A DNA stretch of 64,000 nucleotides, taken from contig WTPW01000079.1 of NCBI GenBank assembly GCA_009809945.1, positions 592,153 to 656,152 on the forward strand, in the 5' to 3' direction. The stretch is from Gigaspora margarita. Its lineage: Eukaryota > Glomeromycota > Glomeromycetes > Diversisporales > Gigasporaceae. Made by a program: the position numbers and the translations under genes. The first letter of the stretch is position 1, and each line of letters starts with the position of its first letter. The notes beneath the pieces were generated by a model. It was not told the origin of the DNA and made no database searches. It saw only the letters and a program-made list of their open reading frames with translations. Shown one piece after another: positions 11,403 to 22,608 of this stretch.

Positions 11403-11807
11403 TTTTTTGGCAAGAATGATGCATACTCTTGCAGAAAGAATTTTATATTACTTTCACAGAATTTATATCAAAATTGATAAAAATTTATCATATAATTTTA
11501 ATAAAATTATGTAAAATTTTTTCTTTCAGTTTTTTACATAATACCTGCTAGATAATTAACTATATTTTCAGTGAAATAGTTAACTAATTGAGGGTTACTT
11601 TTTTTAATACTCATTAGAATTTTTTGAAAAACCTTCAAACAATTATCTTGAACCTCTTAATAACAAGAAAGATTCAGTTTCGATTAAATAGTTGGCATTT
11701 TTTATGATAGTATTTTGGAACTGCTAAAGGTGACAATTTCAAAAGTGAGATAATCTTGTATGGTGTTATCAGAATGGTTGCATAGGCAAACTGAAGGGTA
11801 ACAAAAG

Positions 11808-11879
11808 GCATTCGAGTGGTATTTGAAATCTGTCAAATGTGGAAATTCTGATGGACAAAACATTCTCAGAACTTACTAT
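11808..11879 (+). pseudogene. Single Sel1-repeat fragment
   Basis: The reading AFEWYLKSVKCGNSDGQNIL followed by RTYY matches one Sel1 repeat (AFxWYxKSAxxGNxxGQxxLGxCY). With the kinase fragment at 10050 it looks like the remains of one kinase-Sel1 gene split by the 10671-11402 element. Upstream sequence is frameshifted. Confidence 0.55.
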
Positions 11880-12664
11880 GAAATTTTTTTTATTTTTTTC
11901 TTCTTCACCTGTTTAAGGGTTGTGTTTTATTTCTAGTTTTTTTTTTTTTAACCCGTTATTTGAAAAAGTCAACTGAAATGATTTATCTCTAGTTTTTGGT
12001 AGTTAGGTCCTTTTACTTTTATCTTTCAACTAATTTTGCATAATTGGTTTGTTTTTACTAGGAGCATGTATAAAAGTAGCTGCACTTGATCAGAAAAAGT
12101 ATACGGATTTAGAATATATAGTTTTGAATTCCATATCAAAAAATTTCAGTTGTGGGTATAGATTATGAAATTCTTGATAAGTTGCATAAGTTCTCTTATC
12201 CCATTCAACAATTGCTTGCTGATGAAGCTTGTACTACAAAAAAAAGAATTGAAAAAGGTAAAGCCACATCAGGGCTAATATCTCTTGACTGCAACTGTTT
12301 GTTTTGTCTTAAGTATTTACTAACCTGCTGACATATCTTCCACAAGCACATGTATAGTACCACAAAGTTATTAATGACTGATACTTGGAGAAAATTTTAG
12401 CTGATGTTTGAAAAAAGTGGTTTTGATGTTTATATGCATTGTGAGGTAGTTGAAGTAAACATATTAGAAAGGAACAAAGCTAAGAGAGCATCAGAAAGTC
12501 AATGATTGATGGTAAATAAACTTATAGAAAGAACTCGAGATGTTTATTGAAGAATAGAAAAAGAGGGTAATAAGAATCAAATAGGTGCATTTATTAGAAA
12601 TTTAAAGTCGAGTTTAGAGCCTATTCTACACAATGCAAGTATAAGAGCAAACATGTAAAAAAAT

Positions 12665-13722
12665 TTTGTACAATTTTTTAGATAAATAGTGTTTTTAGAA
12701 GCAAATATAGGGTTGCAAATAATTTTTATCTTATGAATAAATAGCTGGTAGAACAATAGCATAAAATTTATCTTAACTTTATCTGTGTTAATTTTATTTA
12801 AGATAAGCTAACAAGGTCATTAATATCTTATTTGCATTAATTTATAATTATTGTTTTACTTTTTAGATTCATAGCATTTACTATGCCACATTTTATTCGT
12901 TACTATAATTTAATTATATTGTTCAAGCATTGCTATACATTGAATTTTAATTAATTTATCTAAGTATTCAAGCCTATAGCACTTATAATTCTTTATCTTG
13001 CATTAATTTAATTAAGTATAATAATGATTTAAATTATTCAAGTTCATAATGATAATTTACCATATTACAAAAGCAACCAAATTATTTTTCACAATGTTAG
13101 CCAATTACCTAAACCTATAATTGAACAACAAATCTCATTTTATCTGTGATTAAGTGCTTGAAGATTGTGATTCTAAGTGTTACTAGTGGGTGCCCTAGCT
13201 GAACTTTCATTTTATAAACTTATATACGATCATAGCATTATGATTGGTAAGACTACAATTATTAAAATAAGCTAAGTTACTTGTACTTATAGCATTTACC
13301 AACTAACATTTCTCTAGATTTTAGCTAGACTCAAAAAATAGACAAATCAAACCTTGTAGAATTTTAATTTTTTATTGAGAATATCAAGGCCAGATTGTTC
13401 AGACTCCACATAACACACAACTGTATCTAATATTATTTATCGAATAGTTTTTATAAATAAAAAATTTTAAAAAAACTTATAAATATTATGTTTTGATTTT
13501 AAAAAAGGTTGGTACATAAATAATGATATGTTAAAATAAAAATTTAAAAAAGATTGAAAAAGAATTTTTTGTATTTATGAAGCTTAATAAAATTTTTGCA
13601 ATTTGATTAGTAGGCTATGCATGTGATATTGCAGAATTTCTGATCAGTTTTTTTTCTGGAGTCTATTTGAAGTAATGTTCTGATCACATGGCCACATGAT
13701 TGAGCACAGCTTTAGACAACCC
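12665..13722. other. AT-rich 3' part of the MULE, no gene
   Basis: Non-coding sequence between the end of the transposase relic and the right terminus. No internal repeat is conspicuous. Confidence 0.5.
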
Positions 13723-13862
13723 CTAAAAAAGAAAATAATTATAAATCTGGTCTGAATTATGCTATCTATAGGCCAAAATTATTGTTTTCTATTTTGGAAA
13801 TGTAGGATGTTTATAGAATGATCTAAAAAAGGAAATGACTATAAATCCAAGCCAAATTAAGC
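13723..13862. repeat. ~100-bp imperfect duplication serving as MULE target
   Basis: The sequence from CTAAAAAAGAAAATAATTAT (13723) through GCCAAAATTATTGTTTT recurs from 13823 with substitutions. The MULE's left flank (CTATTTTGGA near 6953) matches the end of this unit, so the transposon landed within one unit of a repeat. Confidence 0.6.
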
Positions 13863-13866
13863 TGGT

Positions 13867-14590
13867 ATGGGCCAAAATTATTGTTTTTTTTATAATGTGC
13901 ATGATTTTGTCACACTTCAAATGATCATCATATGCATCAAATCTGCCTATATAATACTGTTATTACCTGTATTACCAAAAATAATTATTGAAATTTGGAA
14001 GATCATCACCAATTCATTACATGTTCCACTAATTTTCAAATTAGCTATAATAACTAGATTATATAGCATCTATATTTATTGGTTTTGTATACCAACTGTT
14101 GACCAGCACTTGACGTTGTCTGAATATATTTTAAATCTGGAACAGATTTAAAATATTTTAGATAATGTGTGTAACTCATGTGCATAAAATCAAATGCAAA
14201 ATCTAACAAACAGAAAATGCAATATAAATGGAATTTATTTGCCTGTATATCATTTCACATATATTTATTATGCATAATACTTAAGGACATTGATGAAACA
14301 ATAAAAGAAAAATGAGAATAGTAATGAAACAGAAATGTTAATATAATAATAGAAAATCAGTAAAAGAAAAAATTAGAATTAGTTTGTTGAATCTGATAAG
14401 CATTAAATATACAAAAAGTAAGGAACTTACTAGAAAATGTCAAAATAAAAAAACAATAATTGGTTGCATAATTTTTATAGCTACATCACTTCTATATAGA
14501 ATTTATTTATTTATACCAGTATAATCATATTGAATGTGCAACAAGAGATAGTATTGTTCAACTTTTTTGATATCCACTATATAGATTTTC
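13867..14590. other. No supported gene
   Basis: A 94-codon plus-strand frame (13867-14151) is rich in Ile, Leu and Tyr. It begins inside the repeat unit described above and shows no domain; it was not accepted. Confidence 0.4.
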
Positions 14591-14605
14591 GCAAAATCCT
14601 TTTTG

Positions 14606-14886
14606 GGGTTATCTAAAGCAGAACAGAATCACTGACACCAGACCAATCAAATTTTAGAATTTTGATAATCTTTGGCAAAGCAAACAAAAAAGAAAAGTGA
14701 AACTCTTGAAAAATACAAAAATTGCAGTCATAACCTACATTTGTGTATTAATTAAAAATGTTAGGAAGGAAATTTTGCTTATATATATTACTAAAAAACC
14801 TTTTTAACCCTAATCTAAGATGACCCTAACCCTAAAGTTAATTCGATAAAATGCATTATAAGAATCTACTCCCCTTTAGCTATCCC
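14606..14886 (-). mobile_element. MULE-derived MITE, copy 2 (complete)
   Basis: Termini are GGGTTATCTAAAGC (from 14606) and the complement of GGGATAGCTAAAG (to 14886). The flanks TCCTTTTTG and CCTTTTTTG agree at 7 of 9 positions. The body is the reverse complement of the 4.2 kb copy and includes ACCCTAACCCTAAAGTTAA. No coding potential. Confidence 0.7.
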
Positions 14887-15216
14887 CCTTTTTTGGTAGG
14901 AGTAATGATTTTTATTTATTCATTTTTGGAAGGAGTTAAGATTTTTGCATGTATATCACGAATTGATTACTAATTACACCATTATTTGTTTATCTAATTT
15001 GTAATTGCTGTTGTTATCATAATGTTTTTTTATTGTATATTCATAATGATCTATGAATTAATGTCATCATATAATTGCAATCGATCTATAAATTAATAAT
15101 CAATGCATAAAATTTATACATTGCAAATCAAGGAAACAGAAACTACCAGGATTACATCATAGCTATTAAATTTACATAATAATATAACTGATAATACTGT
15201 AGTAGTATTAATTAGC

Positions 15217-15855
15217 CTATTCATTTATTATCTGAATGCTGCAAAGTGAAAACCTAAATTTAAATAATTCTAGGCTTTTATTTGCAGTGCTCATTATTAA
15301 AAATTGACATTCACCAAATAAACTAAATATTAACTGAGTTATTGAGATAGCAAGTTTGTATAGACTTTTTCTATAGTAGCTCATGTTAAATCTAATACAA
15401 ACTATACTCAACCACATACTGAAATTACTGAATAGTGGGTAAGTTCTGTGAAATTTTTGTAGTAACCACAATAATTTCAATACAAGCTAACTCATTATTA
15501 ATTCCAATGCAAACTAGCTCAATTTTAACTGTAAATTGTGTTATTATAAAATAGTGGATGAGTTCTGTAATAAAATTTTGACTATCATAATTCTAGCAAC
15601 TAACTCGACCTTAATCACATAGAAATTATGATAATTTTTGATGCAAACTAACTTAATTTTAATTACAAATTATGTTTTTTATGATATCAAGTTCTGTAAA
15701 AATCATTTTAGTAGAAATTGTGATAATTTTAAAACAACCTTAATCGCTACACATATGCATTAGAGGGTAGTTTTGTGACAGAGTTGATTATAGTTACTTA
15801 AAATCCAATGCAGCTACTCAATCAAATACTATAGTAACTAGAGTTTTATGATAAT
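15217..15855. repeat. ~95-bp degenerate satellite (block 1)
   Basis: Repeated phrases in fixed order are GCAAACTAACTCAA, TTTTAACCACA, a TTATGATTATT piece, AGTAAGTTCTGTAA, then CAGAATTTTTACAG and TGATAATTCCAA. Spacing is about 95-100 bp and copies have drifted. Other blocks are at 19.3-20.6, 38.4-38.7, 39.24-41.4 and 54.95-55.1 kb. An 87-codon minus frame here is incidental. Confidence 0.7.
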
Positions 15856-16514
15856 GCCATAAAATATAAAATAAACACAGCACTCTACTCCATTATTTTC
15901 AATTCAGATTAGCAGAAAACTTACAATGGCCTACCATAATATTGTGAACACTTTTAAAAAATTTATATAGAGCTAAATTTATAAGATATTAAGCTAAAAA
16001 TAGAAATATAAATTTATTAATCTATATCTTTTAATAAAAAAAAGTTTATAAAATTCTATGCAATACATTTTAAAATAATCAGATTTTAGTAAATTTTAGA
16101 TTTTTTTATTTTTGCAATTTGCTAATTTTAATATATTTTTATAGTAGCACAAATTACTAAATATAGTAATTATAAACTTAATTTTTATGAAGAAACTAGC
16201 AATTTTTATTAAATAAAATTATTTAGCATAACAAATTGTATATATTCTGAAAGTTTTATAATTTTTAAAAATTTATTTACTAAATTACTATCTATAGTAA
16301 TAAAATTACTATCTATAGTAATAAAATTACTATATTTAGTAATTTGTTAATTTTAATTTAATAATTTGATTCTAATATTTAAAAGTAATAACTAGCTTAA
16401 TATTTTTTAAAATTTTATAAAAATTTGTAATTATATATAATTTGTTATGCTGAATAATTTTTACTTAATTTTGAAATTTAGTTAACTTAATAAAAAATCA
16501 ACTTTTACTATATA

Positions 16515-16710
16515 CAGTCAGACCTCTCTAAAAGCATAGCATCAGGACTATAGTAAAAATTTTGAAAAACATGCATTTAGAGAGGTTATGCATTTAGAGA
16601 GGTAAAAATCTATAAGTGTTATATTAAGTTGGGCCGAAAAAAGCCATGCATTTAGGGAGATTTTACTTAGATATGCATTTAGAGAGGTTGCATTTAGGGA
16701 GGTCTGACTG
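16515..16710. mobile_element. CAGTCAGACCTCTCTAAA MITE, copy 1
   Basis: Terminal CAGTCAGACCTCTCTAAA and its near-complement ending GGAGGTCTGACTG are flanked by TA on both sides. Subterminal copies of GCATTTAGAGAGGT repeat inside. Copy 2 is at 45958-46130. TA flank and CAGT terminus suggest the pogo/mariner group. Confidence 0.8.
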
Positions 16711-16977
16711 TACATATTATTTTAATCATTTTTTTAACCTTATAATTTTTGCAATTGTAAAACATTTACAAATTTAAATAATTTTAATTAGTACTGCAAA
16801 GAATTTTTTAATTTTTTTTTTTTAAAAGATATAGATTTAATAAAGGGTACTGCTATTTACACTATGATAAACACTAATTGCACTATGGATTTTGTGTAAC
16901 AGTAAATCCTTTTCTATTTGCACCATGCAGATCACTTGATTTTATTACTTAAATTTTAAAAACTTTTATTAATATTA

Positions 16978-19012
16978 TCTTTATGAGTTCTTGACCAAAT
17001 ACAATATAAAATTTTTTATTTAAATTCTATGAATTTGTAGAATTAAAATAAAAAAATTTTCATCGAATTTGGTCAAGAACTCGTAGAGATATCTTNNNNN
17101 NNNNNNNNNNNNNNNNNNNNNNNNNNNNNNNNNNNNNNNNNNNNNNNNNNNNNNNNNNNNNNNNNNNNNNNNNNNNNNNNNNNNNNNNNNNNNNNNNNNN
17201 NNNNNNNNNNNNNNNNNNNNNNNNNNNNNNNNNNNNNNNNNNNNNNNNNNNNNNNNNNNNNNNNNNNNNNNNNNNNNNNNNNNNNNNNNNNNNNNNNNNN
17301 NNNNNNNNNNNNNNNNNNNNNNNNNNNNNNNNNNNNNNNNNNNNNNNNNNNNNNNNNNNNNNNNNNNNNNNNNNNNNNNNNNNNNNNNNNNNNNNNNNNN
17401 NNNNNNNNNNNNNNNNNNNNNNNNNNNNNNNNNNNNNNNNNNNNNNNNNNNNNNNNNNNNNNNNNNNNNNNNNNNNNNNNNNNNNNNNNNNNNNNNNNNN
17501 NNNNNNNNNNNAAGATATCTCTACGAGTTCTTGACCAAATTCGATGAAAATTTTTTTATTTTAATTCTACAAATCCATAGAATTTAAATAAAAAATTTTT
17601 CATCGAATTTGGTCAAGAACTCATAGAGATATCTTCGATTAAATTTTTTTTCATTTCCAAAAACGTGATCACAAAGAAGCTGCGCCAAAATTGTTTACAA
17701 GAACTTTCATTGAAGATATCTCTACAAGTTCTTGACCAAATTCGATAAAAATTTTTTTATTTTAATTATACAGATCAGTATAATTAAAATAAAAAATTTT
17801 CATTGAATTTGGTCAAGAACTCGCAGAGATATCTTCAATAAAAGTTTTTACTTCTAAAAACGTATGCAACAAAGAAGCTGCGCNGAAATTGTTTACAGGA
17901 ACTTTCATCGAAGATATCTCTACGAGTTCTTGACCAAATTCGATGAAAATTTTTTTATTTTAATTCTACAAATCCATAGAATTTAAATAAAAAAATTTTC
18001 ATCAAATTTGGTCAAGAACTCATAGAGATATCTTTGATGAAATTATTTTTTATTTAGCTGCGCCAAAATTGTTTACAAGAACTTTCATCGAAGATATCTC
18101 TGCGAGTTCTTGACTAAATTCAATGAAAATTTTTTTATTTTAATTCTACAGATCTATATAATTAAAATAAAAAAAATTTCATTGAATTTGGTTAAGAACT
18201 CACAGAGATATCCTCAATAAAAGTTTTCTACTTCTAAAAACATATACAAAAAAAACCTGCGCCTAAATTGTATACAGGAACTTTCATCAAAAATATCTCT
18301 ACGAGTTCTTGACCAAATTCGATGAAAATTTTTTTATTTTAATTTACAAATCCATAGAATTTAAATAAAAAAATTTTCATCGAATTTGGTCAAGAACTCA
18401 TAGTGATATCTTTGATGAAAATTTTTTTTCATTTCCAAAAACGTGATTACAAAGAAGCTGCGTCAAAATTGTTTACAAGAATTTTTATCGAAGATATCTC
18501 CACGAGTTCTTGACCAAATTCGATGAAAATTTTTTTATTTTAATTCTACAAATCCATAGAATTTAAATAAAAAAATTTTCATCGAATTTGGTCAAGAACT
18601 CATAGAGATATCTTTGATGAAAGTTTTTTCATTTCCAAAAACGTGATTACAAAGAAGCCGTGCCAAAATTGTTTACAAGAACTTTCATCGAAGATATCTC
18701 TATGAGTTCTTGACCAAATTCGATGAAACTTTTTTTATTTTAATTCTAAAGATCTGTATAATTAAAACAAAAAAATTTTTATTGAATTTGGTTAAGAACT
18801 CACAGTGATATCTTCAATGAAATTTTTCTACTTCTAAAAACATATATAACAAAGAAGCTGCGCCAAAATTGTTTACAGGATTTCATTAAAGATATCTCGA
18901 CAAGTTCTTGACCAAATTCAATGAAATTTTTTTATTTTAATTCTACAAATTCATAGAATTTAAATAAAAAAAATTTCATCAAATTTGGTCAAGAACTCAT
19001 AAAGATAATATT
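16978..19012. repeat. Tandem array of ~200-bp hairpin units
   Basis: Each unit has an inverted repeat of about 60-bp arms followed by a 60-80-bp spacer. The left arm runs AAGATATCTCTACGAG, TTCTTGACCAAATTCGATG, then AAAATTTTTTTATTTTAATT; the right arm is its complement. The spacer includes AAAGAAGCTGCGCCAAAATT and GTTTACAAGAACTTTCATCG. Units start near 17512, 17713, 17911, 18091, 18291, 18491, 18691 and 18889, with one more hairpin at about 16978-17095 left of the gap. Spacing is 180-203 bp. Arms co-vary little and are mostly conserved. Confidence 0.85.
17096..17511. other. Assembly gap (416 N)
   Basis: A run of N lies inside the hairpin array. About two array units would fit, but the real number is unknown because such arrays collapse in assembly. 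Confidence 0.99.
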
Positions 19013-19325
19013 AATAAAAGTTTTTAAAATTTAGATAATAAAATCAAGTGATCTACATGGTGCAAATAAAAAAGGATTAACTGTTACACAAAATCCATGG
19101 TGCAATTAGTGTTTATCATGGTGTAAATAGCAGTACCCTTAATAAATTTATATTTTTATTTTAGCTTAATATCTTATAAATTTTGCTTTGTATAAATTTT
19201 TAAAAAGTGTTTACAATATTTTGGTAGGCCACTGTATTAAAGATTTATTGTTATTTTTCAGCCAATCTAAAATTGAAAAAAGTAGGTAGAGAGTGCTGTG
19301 CTTATTCTCCATATTTTACAGTAAT

Positions 19326-20640
19326 ATTGATGCAAGCTAGCTTGACTATAAATACATAACTGATGACTAGCAAAGTAAGTTAGTTTTGTAAAAAATATTA
19401 TAACAGAAATCAAGCAATGAAAAATACAACTAATAAACCTTAACTACACAGAAATCAAGATAATTCTATTCTTGGTGAAATATTCGCAATTAATTAATTT
19501 TTATGTTTAGCCAATTATATTAGGCTTTGATGTTTCACAAGCAGTTAGAGCAAAGAAACCACCAATTTCATATATACTGATCATTGTCCTGAATGTGCAA
19601 ATTAACTTAACTACAAATACCATCATTATTAAGATAGTGAGTAAGCTCTGTAGCGTAATTTTTTTTTAGAAACTCACAATAAAAATCAATAATTCCAATA
19701 CAAACTAACACAGAATTACCTACTTAGAATTTGTAACAATTTCAATACAAACAATTTGACCTAGATTACATAGAAATTATAATTTTAGAGCAAACTAAAT
19801 TTTAACCTATATTGTAGTTGTCAGAATAGTAAGTAAGCTCTGTAACAGAATTTTTACAGTAAAAATTATGATAATTCTTATGCATACTATATCTTAAGCA
19901 CAATAATCTTAATTTTAACCATGTATTATGATTGTTGAAATAGAAATAAGTTTTGTAATAGAATTGTTTATAGTAGAGAATATAATAATTTTAATATGTA
20001 GTAACATGATCTTAAATCATAACAATTCTAATGTAAACTAATTCAATTTTAACTTGAATTATAATTATCTGGATATCAAGTAAGCTTTGCATAATTTTTC
20101 AATAATAATGAATCATAATTTCAATACAAGTTAACTCAACCTTAAATACTATATACTACATTGGTGAGTAAATTCAGTGACAGAATTTTTTACTTTAACC
20201 TTATGGTAGAAATTACTCTGCTTTGACTGCTTGATATGATTACTGGAATACAAGTAAGTTTATAAGATATTCATCACAACTAATGATAAAAATCATGCTA
20301 ATTTCAATACAAACTAATTCAACCTTAAAATTAATAGCTATATCTATATTAGTAAATTCTGTAGCTGAATACTTTACAGTAACTCATAGTAATTATTATA
20401 ATAATTCTAACTATTATATACCACTGGAATAGCAAGTGTTTACAAGAATATTAACAGTAACTAATGAAAGAACAGCAATAATTCTAACATAAACTAACTA
20501 GTTCTTAACATATTTCATTCACTAGTGAAGTATCAATAAGCTTTGAAAAAGATTTTTACAAAAACTCATAATAGAAATTATAAAATTTGAATACAACTAA
20601 CTTAATCGAATATGTACTACCAGATGATGATTAAGTTATT
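19326..20640. repeat. ~95-bp degenerate satellite (block 2)
   Basis: Same ordered phrases as block 1 (ACAAACTAATTCAACCTTAA, AGTAAGCTCTGTAACAGAAT), in the same orientation. Blocks 1 and 2 were one array before the transposon nest arrived. Confidence 0.7.
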
Positions 20641-22049
20641 TAGATCTAAATATCCTATTGGTATGTATTTTATTTCTTGATTTAGTGCACAACTATAATA
20701 TGTATTTTGAATTTTATTTGTGCATATGATCATACTGTTCCTGTGTGGCATTGAAATGCTGCACAGCTATCTTATTTGTATATTGCTTTACATATACATA
20801 ATATATTTTGTACACTTCTACATAGAATCCTCTGGCTATTTTATTATATATATAGTATTTTTTTAAAAATCAAATTGGTAAGCATATATTTTGATATTTT
20901 GTTGTTATTTAATAAAATGATTAATTATTTATTTATTTAATTTAATTATAAAAAATTTAGGCAAAATCTGAATTAGTTAAAATTTTAATATTTCATATGT
21001 ATAAAATTAATAAGATTAAATTCCTTTATACTTAAATATTATAAGAATTCTTTATGTAAATTTTACCCAATTTATATATAAACAAAAATTTATATAAGTA
21101 TTTTTTAGATAAATAAGATTTATAAGAAATAACTAATTTAAACAAGAAAATAAATTTTCAATAATAAATTCTGCATGTTTTTTTTATTAGACAAAAAATT
21201 AAGAAACCTGGAAATTTGTATTCTGAGCCTGCGCATGATGTGCAGAATTTTTGAAAAACTGTGATTTGCCCATCTCTGTGTATAATACTTAAGGCACATC
21301 TCTAGGTGTAAAAGATCTGGGTCTTTTACATACCAGTTTATGGTAGCTATGTAGCTACCTTATACATTAGTAAAGATGCTAATTATTAATGCTTAATATA
21401 AATTGTCAGATAGCAAAGCTTGATATGATAATATCATAAATTTTTAAAAGTTTTTATTTTATAACTTAAACATTAATAGTGTTTACCTGAAAATAACTTA
21501 ACAAATTTTGAGTTATTAATTTGAATAATAAAATGAAACTTTGTTGTTTTGTTAAAATTTCTATTGATAAATTTTTTAACATATAAATTTACTAAATTCA
21601 TAATTGAATATTTATTTAAATATTTGAGAAATATATTAATGGCTTATTTGCTTATTTATAATTCTGTAATTGCTTTTTTAAAACCAAAATATATAAGTTG
21701 GTCAAACCAATAAATATCTCCAGCATTAAATATAAATTAAAAGCCTGAATAATAATTTATTATCTTTTTTGTTTAAATTATAAATTATTTTTATTGATAA
21801 CTTAGCTTTGACAAAAAAAAATTTTCAGTAACCTTATTTTTTTTTAATGAGAGCACTAGGTTTGTTATCACCATAGATTTTCAGTAATCAGTTTTTTTAG
21901 TGGGAGCACTAGGGTCTTATCTTCTTGTATATAGAGTTTCATCTTTCGTCATAAGAAATTAAGGCTTCGTCTTTTGTCAAGAGTTTTATTATTTTGGGGT
22001 TTAGGTTTTGTCTAACTAAACTTCTTTAATTAATCAGTTCAGCTCTGCC
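20641..22049. other. AT-rich, no gene seen
   Basis: No coding frame. Two copies of a GAGCACTAGGKTTGTTATC-like phrase lie near 21850 and 21907. Confidence 0.4.
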
Positions 22050-22165
22050 TGAATTTTACAAAAGGGTCGCCAAAATTTGGTTCAGATGCGTAAGATATTG
22101 GTTAGCATTTAGCCCTAGTTGTTAGCATGATCTATAGCAAAATTATCAGCTAGGTATTTTTTTAA
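22050..22165 (+). repeat. Dispersed repeat R1, copy 1
   Basis: GAATTTTACAAAAGGGTCGC through AAAATTATCAGCTAGGTA matches the reverse complement of 39130-39235 at most positions, including TTTAGCCCTAGTTGTTA / TTTAACCCTAGTTGTTA. Confidence 0.6.
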
Positions 22166-22465
22166 TTAAGGCTGCTTTTAGTTGATTAGTTGGTTAACGT
22201 CAATATTTTTGGCTTCAGGCACAAGGGAAAAAAGGAAAATTTAAACAAACAAAAAATTTAAACAAACACATATTTGTCACAGATAATGATGTGCTATTTA
22301 TATAGTGTTCAAATTTTTTTAATGTACAGTACATATAGTGCTTATATAATAAAGTTGCTTTAGTAGTTATACTTTTAATATTAGTCTGTATTACAATTAA
22401 TATAATATTTGAATCAATTTTAATATAGTAATATATTAATAAATGTAGTTTATTGTATTAATATT

Positions 22466-22608
22466 TAGGCCGTTTGAAGTTAATTTTGGTTAGCATTACT
22501 TTTCAGGACTCTCAGAAGGGTGAAAGGTGACAAATGAAATGAATATATAAAATAAACAACTTATTTATAAAGTAGTATCTATTATAGCGAATTAACTTCA
22601 AGTTATAT
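22466..22608. mobile_element. TAAGGCC-family MITE remnant
   Basis: The left end TAGGCCGTTTGAAGTTAATT matches the 26969 copy. A short complementary GAATTAACTTCAAGT lies near 22590. Most of the interior is missing. Confidence 0.45.

Larger units (their letters stand above)
7742..12664 (+). pseudogene. SWIM-finger MULE transposase relic, in pieces
   Basis: Conceptual translation needs many frame changes and ignores many stops, but its order is coherent. An N-terminal piece (7742-7927) contains PIDINMIVYTPSS and WWPLVANI. It is followed by a DYRPPTILNAV region (~8225), then LTLIDSIHKTNRYN at 8531-8566 with the presumed first catalytic Asp at 8543. The presumed second Asp is in DQSSIEE at 8728. 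An RTWMSRIYKN region lies near 8835. The frame is broken by a MITE at 8935-9438 and resumes as HSPLLLQVTSTNSLESYYSK near 9515-9580. It is broken again until about 12070, then ends with a SWIM zinc finger (CNC at 12290-12298, later C-stop-H at 12326-12334) and a charged helical tail to ~12664. The Arg usually between the last Cys and His is a TGA. Family assignment rests on motif order and on memory of SWIM-type transposases in these fungi. Confidence 0.75.
6974..13731 (+). mobile_element. Full-length but decayed MULE (Mutator-like) transposon
   Basis: A 9-bp target-site duplication CTAAAAAAG lies at 6974-6982 and 13723-13731. Inside it the termini are GGGATGTCTAAAGCCGTG (from 6983) and the complement of GGGTTGTCTAAAGCTGTG (to 13722). 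They match at about 23 of 28 positions. A 9-bp duplication and the internal SWIM-type transposase relic both fit Mutator-like elements. An uninterrupted paralogue of the target (CTAAAAAAGGAAATGACT at 13823) shows the site with one copy of the 9-mer. The element holds at least three later insertions: 7101-7345, 8935-9438 and about 9650-11900. Confidence 0.8.
16845..19138. mobile_element. hAT-type element packed with a hairpin array
   Basis: The 8-bp duplication TTAATAAA lies at 16837-16844 and 19139-19146. Termini start GGGTACTGCTATTTACAC on both sides, and the arms stay ~90% complementary for about 100 nt, including GATAAACACTAATTGCAC. The interior is not a transposase gene but the tandem array below. 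An 8-bp duplication suggests hAT-type mobilisation. Confidence 0.8.
15924..19234. mobile_element. mariner-like TIR element A (TA target)
   Basis: Ends CAATGGCCTACCATAATATT and (complement) CAGTGGCCTACCAAAATATT are flanked by TA at 15922-15923 and 19235-19236. Arms extend about 80 bp. A CAGT start and TA flank are typical of Tc1/mariner. No transposase frame remains. A shorter relative is at 35946-37203. It hosts two later insertions, 16515-16710 and 16845-19138. Confidence 0.75.
15856..19325. mobile_element. Outer TIR element interrupting the satellite
   Basis: Beyond the mariner-like termini the flanks are still complementary. AACACAGCACTCTAC (~15872 on) pairs with GTAGAGAGTGCTGTG (~19286-19300), and further blocks pair around TTTTCAATTCAGATT. 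This suggests an older TIR element (arms ~70 bp) into which the 15924-19234 element inserted. Confidence 0.5.

Noticed and set aside
13867..14151. 94-codon Ile/Leu-rich frame as a membrane protein gene
   Set aside because: It starts within a repeat unit, has A/T-driven composition, and lacks any motif or intron signals.
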